64,000 nucleotides of DNA from Syntrophaceae bacterium. Its GTDB lineage: Bacteria; Desulfobacterota; Syntrophia; Syntrophales; UBA2192. Shown in pieces: positions 1 to 9,180 of this stretch (within the stretch, counting starts at the first letter, position 1; the number at the start of each line of letters is the position of its first letter). The DNA is taken from the NCBI GenBank assembly GCA_013177795.1, contig JABLXY010000003.1:599244-663243 (forward strand), given 5' to 3'. Made by a program: the position numbers and the translations under genes. The notes under the pieces were generated by a model, which saw nothing but the letters and a program-made list of their open reading frames with translations, was not told the DNA's origin and did no database searches.

Positions 1-552
1 CTTCTGCAGAAGCGGCCCGAGGTGGATTTCTCGCTGGGCGAGCACATCCTCCGCGAGCGGCTCCGGGAGCGCGACGACGACGCCGTCAACCGGATGCTCT
101 GGGCCGACGTGAAGGAATCGCTGCCCGGCGACATGCTCAAGAAGGTCGACCACATGAGCATGCTGAACTCCCTGGAGGTCCGCGTGCCCTTTCTGGATCA
201 CCGGGTCTGCGAGCTGGCCTTCACCATCGGAGGGGACCGGAAGCTGCGCAACGGCCGGGGCAAGTTCATCCTCGTGGAGACCTTCAAGGACCTGCTGCCG
301 CCCGCGCTGCACAGGCGTCCGAAATGGGGCTTCGAGATGCCGGTTGCGGCCTGGCTCCGGAGCGAGCTCGGCGGGCTGATCGACGAGACGCTGGAGGCGG
401 CCCGTCTTCGGCGCCAGGGGATCTTCGATGCGCGGGCCGTCGCCGGGATCGTCGAGGACTTCCGCGAAAGGCGAAGGGACACCTCGTGGCAGCTCTGGAA
501 CCTCGTGGCCTTCCAGGTCTGGCACGAAACATACATGGCGGGAAGCGTATGA
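1..552 (+). CDS. asnB: Asparagine synthetase (glutamine-hydrolysing), C-terminal part
   Basis: The frame is open from base 1, so the N-terminal glutaminase domain lies outside the window. The visible ~183 residues match the end of the AsnB synthetase domain: the segment DMLKKVDHMSMLNSLEVRVP followed by FLDHRVCELA is the classic family signature, and KWGFEMPVAAWLR is the conserved tail region. Known role: ATP- and glutamine-dependent amidation of aspartate or, in sugar clusters, of other carboxylates. Its stop overlaps the start of the next glycosyltransferase (ATGA type), which suggests translational coupling and a role in the surface glycoconjugate cluster rather than general asparagine supply (inference). 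Confidence 0.9.
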   Translation, partial: LLQKRPEVDFSLGEHILRERLRERDDDAVNRMLWADVKESLPGDMLKKVDHMSMLNSLEVRVPFLDHRVCELAFTIGGDRKLRNGRGKFILVETFKDLLPPALHRRPKWGFEMPVAAWLRSELGGLIDETLEAARLRRQGIFDARAVAGIVEDFRERRRDTSWQLWNLVAFQVWHETYMAGSV

Positions 553-1772
553 GCCGGATCCGCGTCATCCACGTCATCACCCGCTTCGACAAGGGCGGCT
601 CCGCCGAGAACACGTACCTCACCTGCATGGGCCTCGACCCGGAGCTCTACGACGTCCGGCTGGTCATCGGGCCGTCGGACGAGTCCGCCATGGGGCCGGA
701 GGAAACGGCCTGCGTGGAGGAAAACCTCGCCCGTCTCCGTGCCCGGGGAGTCAAAATCCTGACCCTGGCCGGGCTGGTCAGGCGGGTGAGCCCCGTCAAG
801 GACCTGGTCACCCTGCTTGCCCTCTGGCGGCTCTTCCGCCGGGAGCGTCCCCGTATCGTCCACACCCACACATCGAAGGCGGGGATCCTCGGCCGCTGGG
901 CGGCGTGGCTGGCGGGGGTCCCGGTTGTCATCCACACGCCGCACGGCCACGTCTTCTGGGGGTATTTCGGCCCGGCCAAGACCCGCTTCTTCATTTTCCT
1001 CGAGAAGCTCTCCGCCCTTGTCACGGACCGGCTCGTCATGCTCACGGACCAGGAGCGGATCGATCACCTGCGCGTCGGCATCGCACCCGAAGAGGCGTTC
1101 GTCACGATCCACAGCGGCGTCGACCTGGCGCCGTTCATGGCGGCGAAGGCGGCAAGGGACGAGGCGCGGCGGGCCCTCGGCATCCCCGACGGGGCGTTTG
1201 CCGTGGGCACCGTGGGACGGCTCACGGCCATCAAGGGCCCCGGGGTCCTCGTCGATGCGGCCCGCAGGGTCATCGGCCGTCACCCGGACAGCGTGTTCGT
1301 CTTTTTGGGCGCGGGCGAGCTGCTGGAGGCACTGCAGGCCCGTGCCGCAGACCTTGGGATCGCGGCGAACGTGCGCTTCGTGGGATGGCGTCCCGACGCG
1401 GCGCGCCTGATGAGCGCCCTGGACTGCTTCGCCTTCCCGTCGATCAACGAGGGGATGGGCAAGGCGCTCGTCGAGGCCATGGCCCTGGAAAAGCCCGTCG
1501 TCGCAAGCCGCGTGGGCGGCATCATCGACCTCGTCGACGACGGGGTCAACGGGTTTCTCGTCCCGGCGGGGGACCCGCAGGCCCTGGCCGAGCGCATCCT
1601 GTTTTGCCTGGAAAACCCCGAGACGGCCCGCCGCATGGCCCGCAGGGCCGCCGAGAAGGCGGCCGTCTACGGCTCTGCGGCCATGGTCCGGAAGATCGAG
1701 GCCCTCTATGCCGAATTCGCCCCGCGCCCGGAGGGCCTCGAGGCCCCGGCACGCTGCCTCGCCGATCCGTGA
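549..1772 (+). CDS. GT4-family glycosyltransferase (GT-B fold)
   Basis: 407 residues starting at an ATG that overlaps the asnB stop. The N-terminal glycine loop GGSAENTYL (about residue 15) binds the acceptor side. VHTHTSKAGILGRWAA followed by HTPHGHVFWGYF is typical of GT4 enzymes close to the WcaL/capsular family. The C-terminal donor site shows VGRLTAIKGPGVLVDA and the EX7E motif in INEGMGKALVEAM (about residue 297). Predicted to transfer a nucleotide-activated sugar to a lipid-linked glycan on the cytoplasmic face. Donor and acceptor cannot be read from sequence. It overlaps asnB, so both are likely one transcript. Confidence 0.88.
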   Translation: MSRIRVIHVITRFDKGGSAENTYLTCMGLDPELYDVRLVIGPSDESAMGPEETACVEENLARLRARGVKILTLAGLVRRVSPVKDLVTLLALWRLFRRERPRIVHTHTSKAGILGRWAAWLAGVPVVIHTPHGHVFWGYFGPAKTRFFIFLEKLSALVTDRLVMLTDQERIDHLRVGIAPEEAFVTIHSGVDLAPFMAAKAARDEARRALGIPDGAFAVGTVGRLTAIKGPGVLVDAARRVIGRHPDSVFVFLGAGELLEALQARAADLGIAANVRFVGWRPDAARLMSALDCFAFPSINEGMGKALVEAMALEKPVVASRVGGIIDLVDDGVNGFLVPAGDPQALAERILFCLENPETARRMARRAAEKAAVYGSAAMVRKIEALYAEFAPRPEGLEAPARCLADP

Positions 1773-1896
1773 GGGCCCCAAGGCACCCTACTCCCTCCTG
1801 ATATCCCCCTCATTTTTTTTCGCTTAACGCATCAATCTGGCAAGGGTTTTGCTCATTCAGGGGCGAAGGAGAAAAACCCTTTTCCGGGGACATCCC

Positions 1897-3396
1897 ATGG
1901 GCCTGAAGAAAAAGAACCTCGCGTTGATCTGTTCGATCGTCCTTGCGGCGGCCCTCGCGGCATCAGCCGATGCGGCGCCCGATGCGCAGCAGGAGACGCG
2001 GACCGGTCTTACGCCGGCACGGGGTCTCATCGACCTGCGCTCGAGCTTCAGCGACGGCGCCTACGACGTGGAGACGCTCGTCCGGATGGCCAGGGAGCGG
2101 GGGTTTTCCGTCGTCGTCATCAATGACCATGACCGCATGGCCCTGGAATACGGCCTGCCCCCGCTTCGCAACCTCGTCAAGAAACGCGAGGAGAAGGGAT
2201 CCATCAACCGCTGGGGGGCCTCTTCCTGGCTGCATGCGATCCGGGAAGCGGAGAAGAAATACCCCGACATGATCGTCATCCCGGGCACCGAGACGGCGCC
2301 CTTCTACCACTGGACCGGGAGCCCCATCACGGGCGATCTGACCGCCTGGAACCACGAGCGGCGCATCCTGACGGTCGGGCTCGACACCCCCGAGGACTAC
2401 GAGACGCTGCCCGTTCTCCACAACGGCTTCTCGACGCGGTGGATGAACCTGGCCCTGCCGGGCATCTTCGCGCTCCTGGCGGCCCTGGCGGTGGGGGTGG
2501 TCATGACCCGCTGGAAGGGCCACTACCGCATCGCCGGCATCGCCGTGGCCGTGCTGAGCGTGGCCTTTATCGCCAACAGCGACCCTTTCCGAAGCTCGCC
2601 CTTCGACCCGTACAGGGGGGATCAGGGGATCGCCCCCTGGCAGCTGCTCATCGACGACGTGCGCGGCAAGGGCGGCCTCACCTTCTGGAACCATGTGGAA
2701 ACACAGTCCGGCGTGCGGGAGATGGGGCCCATCAAGGTTCACACGGCGCCTCACCCCGAGGTCCTCGACGAGTCGAGGGGCTACACCGGCTTTGCCGTCC
2801 TGTACGGCGACACCGTCACGGTGACCGAGCCCGGCGGGCTGTGGGACCGGCTGCTGTCGGACTACTGCCGGGGGTACCGCGAGCACCCCGCCTGGGGCAT
2901 CGCCACGGCCCACTACCACAAGGAAAACGAAGCCGGCGAGCAGCTGGGGAACTTCCAGACGGGCTTCTTCGTGGAGAAGCTCACCCGCAAGGACGTCCTG
3001 GAGGCCCTGCGCACGGGCAAGACCTACGCCTACCGGGGACGGTACCCGCAGTTCGCCCGCCTCGACGAGTTCTCCGTTTCCTCGGCCGACGGGGGCAGCC
3101 GGGCCATCTCGGGCGAGCAGATCGCCCTGAAGGGAAACCCCGTCATCCGGGTCCGGATCTCGGGGGATGCCGGGTCCTCGGCACCCGTCCGGGTGCGGCT
3201 GATCCGATCGGGCGAGCTCGTCAAGGTCTTCGAGGGGCCGCTGCCCCTGGAGATTCACTACGAGGACGAGTATTTCAGGCCCGGCGAGCGAGCGTTCTAC
3301 CGGGTCGACATGCAGGAGTACGGGACCCTGGTGTCGAACCCCATATTCGTCGACTACCGCATGAATCTCGACGTGAAACAGGCCACGGGGGGCTGA
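1897..3396 (+). CDS. Membrane protein with degenerate PHP-type phosphoesterase domain
   Basis: 499 residues from ATG 1897; an upstream in-frame TTG at 1849 would only add a basic leader. A signal-like hydrophobic stretch covers residues 6-25. A PHP-like block follows: DLRSSFSDG (about 46), where family members normally have an HxH motif, then NDHDRMALEYG (about 76). Two hydrophobic helices at roughly residues 183-225 split the domain, and WNHVETQSG (about 264) and TAHYHKENE (about 338) come after them. PHP proteins are metal-dependent phosphoesterases, but the loss of the first HxH leaves catalysis uncertain. It sits in the glycan cluster, 25 bp before wbqC. Function not assigned beyond the family. 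Confidence 0.65.
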   Translation: MGLKKKNLALICSIVLAAALAASADAAPDAQQETRTGLTPARGLIDLRSSFSDGAYDVETLVRMARERGFSVVVINDHDRMALEYGLPPLRNLVKKREEKGSINRWGASSWLHAIREAEKKYPDMIVIPGTETAPFYHWTGSPITGDLTAWNHERRILTVGLDTPEDYETLPVLHNGFSTRWMNLALPGIFALLAALAVGVVMTRWKGHYRIAGIAVAVLSVAFIANSDPFRSSPFDPYRGDQGIAPWQLLIDDVRGKGGLTFWNHVETQSGVREMGPIKVHTAPHPEVLDESRGYTGFAVLYGDTVTVTEPGGLWDRLLSDYCRGYREHPAWGIATAHYHKENEAGEQLGNFQTGFFVEKLTRKDVLEALRTGKTYAYRGRYPQFARLDEFSVSSADGGSRAISGEQIALKGNPVIRVRISGDAGSSAPVRVRLIRSGELVKVFEGPLPLEIHYEDEYFRPGERAFYRVDMQEYGTLVSNPIFVDYRMNLDVKQATGG

Positions 3397-3421
3397 GCCT
3401 CCGGCGTAAAGGGGCATCGCG

Positions 3422-4105
3422 ATGATCGTCTCCGTGCACCAGCCGCAGTACCTTCCCTGGCTGGGCTATTTCGACAAGATCGACCGGGCGGACGTCTTCG
3501 TCCTGCTCGACACGGTGCAGTACAAGAAGAACGAGTGGCAGAACCGCAACCGGATCAAGACGGCCCAGGGCCCGCAGTGGCTCACGGTGCCCGTCACGTA
3601 CCGCTACCCCCAGCGCATCTGCGAGGTGGGGGTCAACAGCCGCGAGCGCTGGCAGCACCGGCAGCGCCAGGCCCTGGCCACGAATTACCGCAGGGCGCCC
3701 CACTGGGGGATCCTGGAGGATTTCTTCGAGGACCTCTTCTCGCGAAGCTGGGAAACGGTCGCCGCGCTCAACATCCACGTCGTCAGGCGCCTGGCCGCTC
3801 TTTTGGGGATCACGACCCCGATTTACGTGGCCTCCGAGCTGGGGTCGTTCCCCGAGGACCCCGATGAGCGCCTCATCGCGCTGACGAAGCACTTCGGGGC
3901 GGGGACCTACCTGGCCGGAAGCGGCGGCCACGGCTACATGGACCTGTCGAAGTACGAGCGGGCGGGCATCGAGGTCGTCTTCCAGGACTATCGTCATCCC
4001 CGGTACGACCAGCTCTTCGGGGCCTTCGAGTCCCACCTGTCCGTCATCGACCTGATCTACAACCACGGGGAGGCGAGCCTCCCCATCCTGAGGGGGCTGT
4101 CGTGA
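3422..4105 (+). CDS. WbqC-family protein
   Basis: 227 residues. The start MIVSVHQPQYLPWLGYF is the hallmark of the WbqC family, followed by KNEWQNRNRIKT. The family is found in O-antigen and glycopeptide-like clusters and has been linked to acylation or attachment of amino groups on sugars, but its exact chemistry is not settled. The stop overlaps the GTG start of the PIG-L deacetylase, so both are probably co-translated. With a DegT aminotransferase next door, a role in making or modifying an amino sugar is a reasonable inference. Confidence 0.9.
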   Translation: MIVSVHQPQYLPWLGYFDKIDRADVFVLLDTVQYKKNEWQNRNRIKTAQGPQWLTVPVTYRYPQRICEVGVNSRERWQHRQRQALATNYRRAPHWGILEDFFEDLFSRSWETVAALNIHVVRRLAALLGITTPIYVASELGSFPEDPDERLIALTKHFGAGTYLAGSGGHGYMDLSKYERAGIEVVFQDYRHPRYDQLFGAFESHLSVIDLIYNHGEASLPILRGLS

Positions 4106-4725
4106 AGATCCTGGCCATCGGCGCCCATCCCGACGACATCGAGATCGGCTGCGCCGGCAATCTGCTGAAGTACGCCCAGGCGGGCTGTCACCACGACATC
4201 TACCTGCTCGTCATGTCCAACGGCGCCCGGGGCGGCGAGGCGGAGGTGCGCAGGCAGGAGCAGGAACGCGCGGCGGCGCTGCTGGGGGCGAAGGACCTGA
4301 TCTGGGGCGGGTACAACGACACGGAGCTCTCCCCCCACATGAACCGGATGGTGTGCGACATCGAGGTGCTCATCCGGAAGATCGGCCCCGACTTCATCTT
4401 CGTCAACTGCGGCAACGACACGCACCAGGATCACCGCTCGCTGAGCAAGGCCACCGTCTCGGCCACGCGCTACGTGAAGAACGTCCTGTTCTACGAGGTC
4501 CCCACGACGGTGAACTTCAGCCCGCTGGTCTTCGTCGACATCAAGGACACGCTCCCGAAGAAGATCGACGCGCTGCTGGCGCACCGGTCCCAGGTGATGA
4601 AGACCAACATCGAGGGCCTCTCCATCACGGACGTGGCGACCTCGACGGCCGTCTTCCGCGGCATCCAGGGCAGGGTCCAGTATGCGGAGGGGTTCGTGCC
4701 GCTGCGGCTGTTCGTGAACATGTGA
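4102..4725 (+). CDS. PIG-L/LmbE-family N-acetylglucosaminyl deacetylase
   Basis: 207 residues starting with GTG inside the wbqC stop. The zinc-binding AHPDD motif is at residues 8-12, and the second metal motif region GNDTHQDHRS is near residue 104. This length and motif pair fit BshB/LmbE-type enzymes that remove N-acetyl groups from amino sugars. Together with WbqC and the DegT aminotransferase it suggests processing of an N-acyl amino sugar in the surface polymer made here. The substrate is not deducible. Confidence 0.9.
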   Translation: MKILAIGAHPDDIEIGCAGNLLKYAQAGCHHDIYLLVMSNGARGGEAEVRRQEQERAAALLGAKDLIWGGYNDTELSPHMNRMVCDIEVLIRKIGPDFIFVNCGNDTHQDHRSLSKATVSATRYVKNVLFYEVPTTVNFSPLVFVDIKDTLPKKIDALLAHRSQVMKTNIEGLSITDVATSTAVFRGIQGRVQYAEGFVPLRLFVNM

Positions 4726-4732
4726 AGGACGA

Positions 4733-4793
4733 AATCCCCCTCTTTCCCCTTTGACAAGGGGGATGTCAGGGGGATTGGATCCCCCCGGGCTTT
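4733..4793. repeat. Intergenic C/G-tract inverted repeat
   Basis: Between the deacetylase and aminotransferase genes. The left arm reads aatccccctctttcccc and the right arm gggggatgtcagggggatt, so a transcript would fold into a hairpin. A shorter relative lies at 24563-24599 after cpoB. Such C-tract repeats are common extragenic palindromes. It may act as a weak processing or termination signal inside the cluster. Confidence 0.6.
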
Positions 4794-4830
4794 TTTGCTT
4801 GGGCGGGTGATTCCAGAAGGCGACATCACC

Positions 4831-5931
4831 ATGATCCCCCATTCCCGGCCCTCCATCGACGAGGAAGACGCACGCGAGGTCCAGCGGGTCCTGCTCTCCG
4901 GGCAGCTCGCCCAGGACGGGGAAGTCGCCCGCTTCGAGAGCCGCATGGCCTCGTATGTCGGCGTCCGGGGGGCCGTGGCGGTGAGCTCGGGATCGGCGGC
5001 GCTGCACCTGGCCCTGCTGGCTCTGAGGGTGGGCCCGGGTGACGAGGTCCTCGTGCCGAGCTACGTCTGCCCGGCCGTGCTCAACGCCGTGCTCCACACG
5101 GGGGCCGCCCCGGTGGTGGCCGACATCGAGCCTGCGACCTTCAACCTCTCGGCCGGCGACGCGCGGCGGCGGATCACCCCGAGAACCCGTGCCGTCATCG
5201 TCCCCCACATGTTCGGGACCCCGGCCGACCTGGATGCCCTGAACTCGCTGGGCGTGCCCGTCGTGGAGGACCTGGCCATGTCCCTGGGGAGCCGCTGGCG
5301 CGGCAAGCGCACAGGAGGCTACGGGTCACTCGCCGTCTGTTCCTTCTACGCCACGAAGATGATGGCCACCGGCGAGGGCGGCATGGTGCTGGGCAACGAC
5401 GAGACCCTTCTCGCGGAGGTCCGCGACCTGCGTGCCATGGACGAGAAGGAGCAGTTCCGCGTCCGCTACAACTGCAAGATGACGGACCTGCAGGCGGCCC
5501 TCGGGCTGAGCCAGCTGCGGAAGCTCGCCGGCTTCATCGCCCGCCGACGGGAGATCGCCGACCTCTACGGCGACGTGCTGCGGGGCCTGGGCCTGCCTGT
5601 GCCCTTTGCGCCGGCCGACGGCGAGCCCGTCTGGTACCGGTACGTGCTGACGCTCGACGGGGACGCGGGGCCCTTCATCGACGAGATGCGGCGGCGCGGC
5701 GTGGAGTGCCGCAGGCCCGTCTTCAAGCCCCTGCACCGCTACCTCGGGCTTTCGGGGTATGAGGCCTCCGAAGAGGCCTGGCGCAGGGCCGTGTCGATTC
5801 CGCTGTACCCGGCTCTCGGCGCCGCCGAGATCGAAACCGTCGTGAAGGCGCTGCGGCTCGTGCTGCCGAGGCACTGCACGGAGCGGGCGCAGGAAAAAAG
5901 GCCCCTGGGACAGGCGAGCCGGGCATGCTGA
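4831..5931 (+). CDS. DegT/DnrJ/EryC1 PLP-dependent sugar aminotransferase
   Basis: 366 residues from ATG 4831, chosen because AGAAGG lies 10 bases upstream; an earlier TTG adds only non-conserved residues. The fold-type I pattern is clear: VAVSSGSAALHLALLAL near the N-terminus, VVEDLAMSLGSRW, and the PLP lysine in SFYATKMMATGEGG (Lys about 176). These enzymes transaminate nucleotide-linked keto sugars. The C-terminal residues overlap the start of the next membrane transferase. Substrate unknown; the context favours an amino sugar for the glycan of this cluster. Confidence 0.92.
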   Translation: MIPHSRPSIDEEDAREVQRVLLSGQLAQDGEVARFESRMASYVGVRGAVAVSSGSAALHLALLALRVGPGDEVLVPSYVCPAVLNAVLHTGAAPVVADIEPATFNLSAGDARRRITPRTRAVIVPHMFGTPADLDALNSLGVPVVEDLAMSLGSRWRGKRTGGYGSLAVCSFYATKMMATGEGGMVLGNDETLLAEVRDLRAMDEKEQFRVRYNCKMTDLQAALGLSQLRKLAGFIARRREIADLYGDVLRGLGLPVPFAPADGEPVWYRYVLTLDGDAGPFIDEMRRRGVECRRPVFKPLHRYLGLSGYEASEEAWRRAVSIPLYPALGAAEIETVVKALRLVLPRHCTERAQEKRPLGQASRAC

Positions 5932-7076
5932 CCGCTCCATTCAGGCAGATTCTTCCGCGGCGGATCTTCTGGTTCGTGGCAACCATCGTGTCGTGCCTGC
6001 TCATCATTCCTGCCTTCAGCGATTTTTTCTTTCAGCTGGGCAAGCGCTGGCTCTACATCCTGCTGCTGTCGTGCTGTCTCGCGGGGGCGCTCACCCCCTT
6101 CATCATGTGGGCCGCCATGCGGCTCGACATCGTGGACGTCCCCGGGGGCCGCAAGATCCACGAGCGCAACACGCCGCTGCTGGGCGGGCTGGCGATCATC
6201 CTCGCCTTCAACGCATCGCTGTTCGCCAACATGATCCTCGATCACCAGATGCTCGTCGTGCTCGCGGGGGGCATCGTCGTGGCGATCGTCAGCGTCATCG
6301 ACGACTGGCGCGACATCCCGGCCCGCTGGAAGCTCCTCGTCCAGCTGCTGGTCGTGGCGGTCATGATCCGTGAGGGGATCGTCCTCGACCTCTTCCCCAA
6401 CGAGACGGTCTGGGGGTTCGCCCTGGACTCGTTCCTCACGGTGATGTGGATTGTGGGGATCACGAACTCCATGAACTTCATCGACGGGATGGACGGGCTG
6501 GCGGCCGGGGTCGCGGCCATCATCTCCCTGTTCCTCGGGATCGTCGCCTACCAGACGGGGCAGCCCACCATGGGGTGGATCGCCATCGCCATGCTGGGCA
6601 GCTGCCTGGGCTTCCTGCCCTACAATTTCAACATGAAGCGCGACGCGGGCATCTTCCTCGGCGACACGGGGAGCACCTTCGTCGGGTTCGTCCTGGCGGC
6701 GATCGCCGTCAAGGGCGAGTGGGCGGTCACGGACAACGAAATCGTCTCCTTCTCGGCGCCCGTCCTCATCTTCTGGGTCCTCATCTTCGACATGACCTAC
6801 ATCACCGTGGAGCGCATCGCGACCGGGAAGGTCCGCAGCTTCCGCGAGTGGATCGACTACGTCGGCAAGGACCACCTGCACCATAGGCTCTACGAGCTGC
6901 TCGGGGACAAGCGCAAGGTCGTCCTCTTCATCTACACCCTGTCCGCCACCCTGGGGATCAGCGCCATCGCCCTGCGCAACGCCCGGACGATCGACAGCAT
7001 CCTGCTCGTGGGGCAGGCCTTTCTGATCACCGTGATCATCTCGATCATCGAGTACTCGGGCCGGCGGCATCACTGA
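5925..7076 (+). CDS. WecA/TagO/MraY-family polyprenyl-phosphate sugar-1-phosphate transferase
   Basis: 383 residues with about 11 hydrophobic segments. Family motifs appear in order: DVPGGRKIHERNTPLLGG, VIDDWRDIPARWK, NSMNFIDGMDGLAAG, FLGDTGSTFVGF and DHLHHRLYEL (the HxxHR-type loop near residue 316). Members move a HexNAc-1-phosphate from UDP-sugar to undecaprenyl phosphate, starting O-antigen, teichoic acid or exopolysaccharide units. An extra N-terminal hydrophobic pair precedes the canonical domain. The start overlaps the aminotransferase. This is the likely initiating enzyme for the polymer made by the cluster. Confidence 0.92.
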   Translation: MLTAPFRQILPRRIFWFVATIVSCLLIIPAFSDFFFQLGKRWLYILLLSCCLAGALTPFIMWAAMRLDIVDVPGGRKIHERNTPLLGGLAIILAFNASLFANMILDHQMLVVLAGGIVVAIVSVIDDWRDIPARWKLLVQLLVVAVMIREGIVLDLFPNETVWGFALDSFLTVMWIVGITNSMNFIDGMDGLAAGVAAIISLFLGIVAYQTGQPTMGWIAIAMLGSCLGFLPYNFNMKRDAGIFLGDTGSTFVGFVLAAIAVKGEWAVTDNEIVSFSAPVLIFWVLIFDMTYITVERIATGKVRSFREWIDYVGKDHLHHRLYELLGDKRKVVLFIYTLSATLGISAIALRNARTIDSILLVGQAFLITVIISIIEYSGRRHH

Positions 7077-7167
7077 ACAGGATCGGGACGCGATTGCCGC
7101 GCCCCTCATGCACAGATCTTGCAAAAAAGCAGGCAGAAGAGCAAAGAAACCGATCAAGGAGTCCTGC

Positions 7168-8187
7168 ATGAATGTGCTCATCACGGGTGTCCCGGGCTGG
7201 CTGGGAAACCGGTTTCTGGAGATTCTCCTCCGCGGGTTTGAAGGCAATCAGGGGCCCGTTCTGCCCTGGGACCGGATCCGGTGCGTCGTGGAGCCGGGGG
7301 TGGAAACCCGGGCCATCGAAGAACTGTCACCCGCGGTCGAGATCGCCCGGGCGGACATCACGCGGAATGCCCTGAAGGGCGTGTGCGAGGGCATGGACGT
7401 CCTGTTTCACATCGCGGGGATGATCCACCCGCCCCTGTTCCATGTCCGCCGTGTCTACGACGTCAACACGAACGGGACGCGCAACCTGCTCCACGCCGCG
7501 GCGGATGCGGGGGTGAAGCGGTTCGTCTACGTGAGTTCCAACTCGCCGGCGGGACTGAATCCATCGGCGCACGAGCTCTTCACGGAGGAATCGCCCTACA
7601 ACCCCTACATGAATTACGGGTTGAGCAAATACTACGCCGAGCTGGAAGTCCGGCGGTTCCATGAGGCAGGGCGGATCGAGACCGTCATCCTGCGCCCCTG
7701 CTGGTTCTACGGTCCCTGCCAGCCGGCCCGCCAGACCCGGTTTTTCAAGATGATCGGCGGCGGGAAGCCCATCGTGTTCGGCAACGGGCAGAATCTCCGC
7801 TCCATGTCCTACGTCGACAACACCTGCCAGGCGCTCATCCTCGCCGCCCTGTCGGAGAAGGCCGCGGGGAACCTGTACTGGATTGCCGACCGGCGTCCCT
7901 ACTCGATGCTGGAGATCTACGAGACCGTGGCGGACCTGCTGGGCGTGACCCTGAAGCCGCGGTTCGTTCCGGGGGCGCTCTCGGAACTGTGCAAGTGGAC
8001 CGACGGGTGCCTGCAGTCGCTCGGCCTCTACGAGATGAATATCCATGTCGCCGGCGAGATGAACAAGAACATCGCCTGCAGCGTCGAGAAGGCGCGGGCC
8101 GATCTGGGGTACGAACCCGCGGTCGAACTGCGCGAGGGGATGCGGCGGTCCATCGCGTGGTGCAGGAGCAAGGGGCTGCTGCCATGA
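7168..8187 (+). CDS. NAD(P)-dependent epimerase/dehydratase (extended SDR)
   Basis: 339 residues from ATG 7168, preceded by AAGGAG at a 6-base spacing; the longer upstream frame has no ribosome site. The nucleotide-binding loop is GVPGWLGNRF (residues 7-16), the catalytic pair is in NYGLSKYYAE (Tyr about 150 with Lys four later), and the serine region is VSSNSPAG. The long C-terminal part favours sugar epimerases or reductases or 3-beta-HSD relatives. Its stop overlaps the UbiA-type gene start, which hints that it works on a polyprenyl-linked sugar (inference). Confidence 0.85.
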   Translation: MNVLITGVPGWLGNRFLEILLRGFEGNQGPVLPWDRIRCVVEPGVETRAIEELSPAVEIARADITRNALKGVCEGMDVLFHIAGMIHPPLFHVRRVYDVNTNGTRNLLHAAADAGVKRFVYVSSNSPAGLNPSAHELFTEESPYNPYMNYGLSKYYAELEVRRFHEAGRIETVILRPCWFYGPCQPARQTRFFKMIGGGKPIVFGNGQNLRSMSYVDNTCQALILAALSEKAAGNLYWIADRRPYSMLEIYETVADLLGVTLKPRFVPGALSELCKWTDGCLQSLGLYEMNIHVAGEMNKNIACSVEKARADLGYEPAVELREGMRRSIAWCRSKGLLP

Positions 8188-9089
8188 TCCCTCGGACGCT
8201 GACCCTTTCGAACGGCGTCGTTTCCCATGTGGTCGTTTCCATGCGGCCCCATCACTGGGTGAAGAACGGCTTTATCTTCGCCCCGCTGATTTTCAGCAAG
8301 AAGCTCATGGACCTCCAGGCCAACTTGGAGCTCCTGGCCGGCTTCGTCCTGTTCTGCCTGGTGTCCGGCAGCGTCTACATCCTGAATGACGTCCTGGACC
8401 GGGCGGCCGACAGCGGCAACCCGGCCAAGCGGCATCGCCCCATCCCGGCGGGAAAGCTCTCCGCCGTCACCGCCCTCGCCGCCGCCGCGGCCGTCTCCGT
8501 TCCCTGCGTCGTCCTGGGCTTCGGGCTGGCCCGGGACTTCGGCGTCGTCCTGAGCGTCTACATCCTGGTCAACCTCGCCTATTCGGCATACCTGAAGCAC
8601 GTCGTCATCGTCGACGTCTTCGTCATCGCACTGGGGTTCTTTCTGAGGATTCTCGGGGGAATCGTTCTGGTCAGGGCGGAGACCTCCGAGTGGGTCTACG
8701 TGGCCGCGATCTTTCTCACGCTGTTTCTCGGCTTCGGGAAGCGCCGGGCGGAGCTGCTCTCCGCCCGGAGCCCGGTGCGAGGGGGCACGCGCAGGGTGCT
8801 GGAGGAGTACAACGCCCCCTTTCTCGACAGCCTCCTCCTCATCACCGCGACGGGGGTGATCATCTCCTACATGCTGTACACCGTATCGGATTACGCCTAC
8901 GGGAAGTTCGGGACCAAGGGCCTGCTGCTGTCCTCCATCTTCGTTCTCTACGGTCTCATGCGGTACTACTACCTGCTCTACGTGAAACAGCTCGGCGATT
9001 CACCCACGGAGGTGATCCTGACGGACGGGCCGCTGCTCGTCAGCGTTCTCCTCTGGGCCCTGTCGTCATCGGTCATCATTTACCGCTGA
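8184..9089 (+). CDS. UbiA-family prenyltransferase, like decaprenyl-phosphate phosphoribosyltransferase
   Basis: 301 residues, about eight membrane segments. The N-terminus has MRPHHWVKNGFIFAPL and the first aspartate motif is NDVLDRAADSGNPAKRHRPI (from about residue 68), with K-R-H-R-P-I typical of the phosphoribosyltransferase branch (mycobacterial Rv3806c type) and not of quinone prenyltransferases. That enzyme joins PRPP to a polyprenyl phosphate, the first step to polyprenyl-phospho-arabinose. It overlaps the upstream SDR by four bases. The assignment is by motif and context. A UbiA enzyme of another specificity cannot be excluded. Confidence 0.78.
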   Translation: MIPRTLTLSNGVVSHVVVSMRPHHWVKNGFIFAPLIFSKKLMDLQANLELLAGFVLFCLVSGSVYILNDVLDRAADSGNPAKRHRPIPAGKLSAVTALAAAAAVSVPCVVLGFGLARDFGVVLSVYILVNLAYSAYLKHVVIVDVFVIALGFFLRILGGIVLVRAETSEWVYVAAIFLTLFLGFGKRRAELLSARSPVRGGTRRVLEEYNAPFLDSLLLITATGVIISYMLYTVSDYAYGKFGTKGLLLSSIFVLYGLMRYYYLLYVKQLGDSPTEVILTDGPLLVSVLLWALSSSVIIYR

Positions 9090-9180
9090 GGGAGTGAAAC
9101 AGGGTATCTCCTGCAGCTCCCCGCGGCGACGGGAAAGCCGGGGCAGGCTGAATGCGAACGGAAGGATCAACGGAGTCCGT

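Noticed and set aside
198-1781. Long minus-strand open frame (527 codons) over asnB and the GT4 gene
   Set aside because: Antisense of real genes in high-GC DNA; low-complexity D/R/G/P composition and no ribosome site.
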